A DNA stretch of 64,000 nt. Origin: Nannocystis pusilla (GTDB taxonomy: Bacteria; Myxococcota_A; Polyangia; Nannocystales; Nannocystaceae). Below are positions 63,165 through 64,000 of this stretch, piece by piece; position 1 is the first letter of the stretch; every line of letters begins with the position of its first letter. The notes below the pieces were generated by a model. It did not search any database and was not told the DNA's origin. It saw only the letters and a list, made by a program, of their open reading frames with translations. The stretch is taken from positions 266,001 to 330,000 of the forward strand of contig NZ_JAIRAU010000027.1 of NCBI RefSeq assembly GCF_020073745.1, in the 5' to 3' direction. The translations under genes and the position numbers were made by a program.

Positions 63165-63222
63165 CACCGGCGACCGAATCGCAGGTGTCATCAATGACGC
63201 GCCGACCCCGGGCGGCCCACCA

Positions 63223-63241
63223 CGACGAATGCGATTCGTCG
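63223..63241. terminator. Short stem-loop between convergent genes
   Basis: CGACGAATGCGATTCGTCG has 8-bp arms and a 3-nt loop, about 60 bp after the RND stop codon and 50 bp before the stop of the opposite gene. No T-run follows, so it may be a weak or factor-dependent terminator, or a protein site. Confidence 0.35.
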
Positions 63242-63290
63242 GAGTGGGTCGCCCGCAGCCGGCGCCAATCGTGGGCCCTACGGCAGGCGA

Positions 63291-63656
63291 TCAGGGCACG
63301 TAGTTGAGCGTGAAGCCGACGAGGCAGCGCGAGCCGCCGTTGCCGGTCTTGTACGACGGCACGATCTCGACGGCGGGCCGGTTGTGCAGGGCGTCGACGA
63401 GCAGCTGGATCATGTCCGGGGCGAGCTCCCGCCCCGGGCACAGCGAGGCGCCCCACACGTAGTTGCGGAGGGTCCCCGTGCCGGACTCCACGACCTGTAG
63501 GATGCCGTGCTGGGCGCCGTAGTTGTCGGACGAGTCGTCGTAGACCGTCACCTTGTTGACGAAGCCGGTGACTCCGGTGGAATCCGCGGCGGCCGGGGTC
63601 GAGACGAGGGCCGCGCAGGTCGCGGCGGCGGTGATGGCAAGCTTGCGAATGAACAT
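63291..63656 (-). CDS. Small secreted protein
   Basis: A 121-residue exported protein. The signal is clear (LAITAAATCAALVSTPAAA). The mature part (GVTGFVNKVTVYDDSSDNYG, ILQVVESGTGTLRNYVWGAS, SRCLVGFTLNYVP) has two Cys that could form a disulfide and is probably a small beta-rich domain. No family is recognised. GGAG precedes the ATG. It is convergent with the RND operon. Confidence 0.75.
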   Translation of the reverse strand: MFIRKLAITAAATCAALVSTPAAADSTGVTGFVNKVTVYDDSSDNYGAQHGILQVVESGTGTLRNYVWGASLCPGRELAPDMIQLLVDALHNRPAVEIVPSYKTGNGGSRCLVGFTLNYVP

Positions 63657-64000
63657 ACTCTACACTCCAATCGAGATGGATGCGGCACGGGGCCGCGCGA
63701 GCAGTCTGCTGGGCCGATTCATCGCCGGCAAGCGCCGTTCATGCGGCGATCGATCACGCGTCTCCTCCGATGTTTCGTTCGCGCAATCGCCAGAGGACGC
63801 TCGCGCCGGCGGCCCTCGTCGGGCATGCGAGAGATCGGGGGTGAGACGCAGGATCGCGCGTGCGCGCGAGTCCACGCGCGCACGAGACAATCGCGCGGTA
63901 GATCTGTGAATCTATCGATTCGCGGGCCCCGAGCCGGCCCGCGGGCCAGCGACGCTCGCAGATGACGGAGCAACATTTCGCGGAGCGACCGGGGGCGGAG
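63657..64000. other. Intergenic, nothing recognised
   Basis: Upstream region of the small secreted protein gene. Reading frames here lack family motifs, and no RNA gene or repeat was seen. A gene beyond the window edge could begin to the right. Confidence 0.35.

Overview
This is a very GC-rich (about 70%) chromosomal window that looks like a myxobacterium, probably of the Nannocystis/Plesiocystis branch. The signs are a MYXO-CTERM tail on a fungalysin-type protease, two membrane-anchored Ser/Thr kinases, many lipoproteins with Thr-rich stalks, a DUF1592/DUF1552 pair, a Roadblock-like protein and ECF sigma factors joined to membrane proteins. The taxon is inferred from these features, not from a marker gene. 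I found no rRNA, tRNA, CRISPR array, insertion sequence or replication origin.

Layout. 0-3.7 kb: a minus-strand cassette (beta-barrel-like protein, ECF sigma factor fused to a membrane/helical partner, FG-GAP lipoprotein). 4.2-10.3 kb: a NMT1/THI5-type ABC importer split by an aldo/keto reductase and an MFS exporter with its HxlR regulator. 10.5-17 kb: GNAT, beta-helix lipoprotein, Ser/Thr kinase with a long C-terminal region, and a probably frameshifted envelope protein. 17.1-21.2 kb: guanine deaminase-like amidohydrolase plus aldehyde dehydrogenase, then a divergent SDR/HxlR pair. 21.4-26.8 kb: Roadblock-like protein, DUF1552/DUF1592 pair, 2H phosphoesterase-like protein. 27.2-31.1 kb: a second, paralogous copy of the sigma cassette in which sigma factor and membrane partner are separate overlapping genes. 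31.5-42.4 kb: VWA lipoprotein, Cys-rich lipoprotein, an ExbB-ExbD-TonB operon with its TonB-dependent receptor, and a Cys-rich/beta-helix lipoprotein. 42.5-49.7 kb: a second kinase, a TPR-like membrane protein, gamma-glutamyltransferase, MTA phosphorylase and a PfkB kinase. 49.7-57.8 kb: LysR/SnoaL pair, M36 protease flanked by 50-bp direct repeats, a beta-propeller lipoprotein and a SEFIR protein with a probable effector-associated domain. 58.2-63.7 kb: TetR plus an RND efflux pump and a small secreted protein.

The most striking signal is not a gene. A degenerate 14-bp unit, built on the palindrome GGACATGTCC (or GGACAGGTC) plus a 4-nt spacer, occurs in in-register arrays of 2-7 copies at about 25 places between the left edge and 49.7 kb. 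Arrays sit mostly at 3' ends of genes, supply or overlap the stop codon of about a dozen genes, and also lie inside coding sequence where they encode tails and linkers. Neighbouring units can fold into stem-loops with 4-nt loops. The array family appears to stop before about 49.75 kb; the 51-55 kb protease carries a different repeat.

Functionally the window is dominated by envelope biology: lipoproteins, energised outer-membrane uptake, efflux pumps and one-component or sigma-factor sensing, with a smaller purine/methylthioadenosine salvage group.
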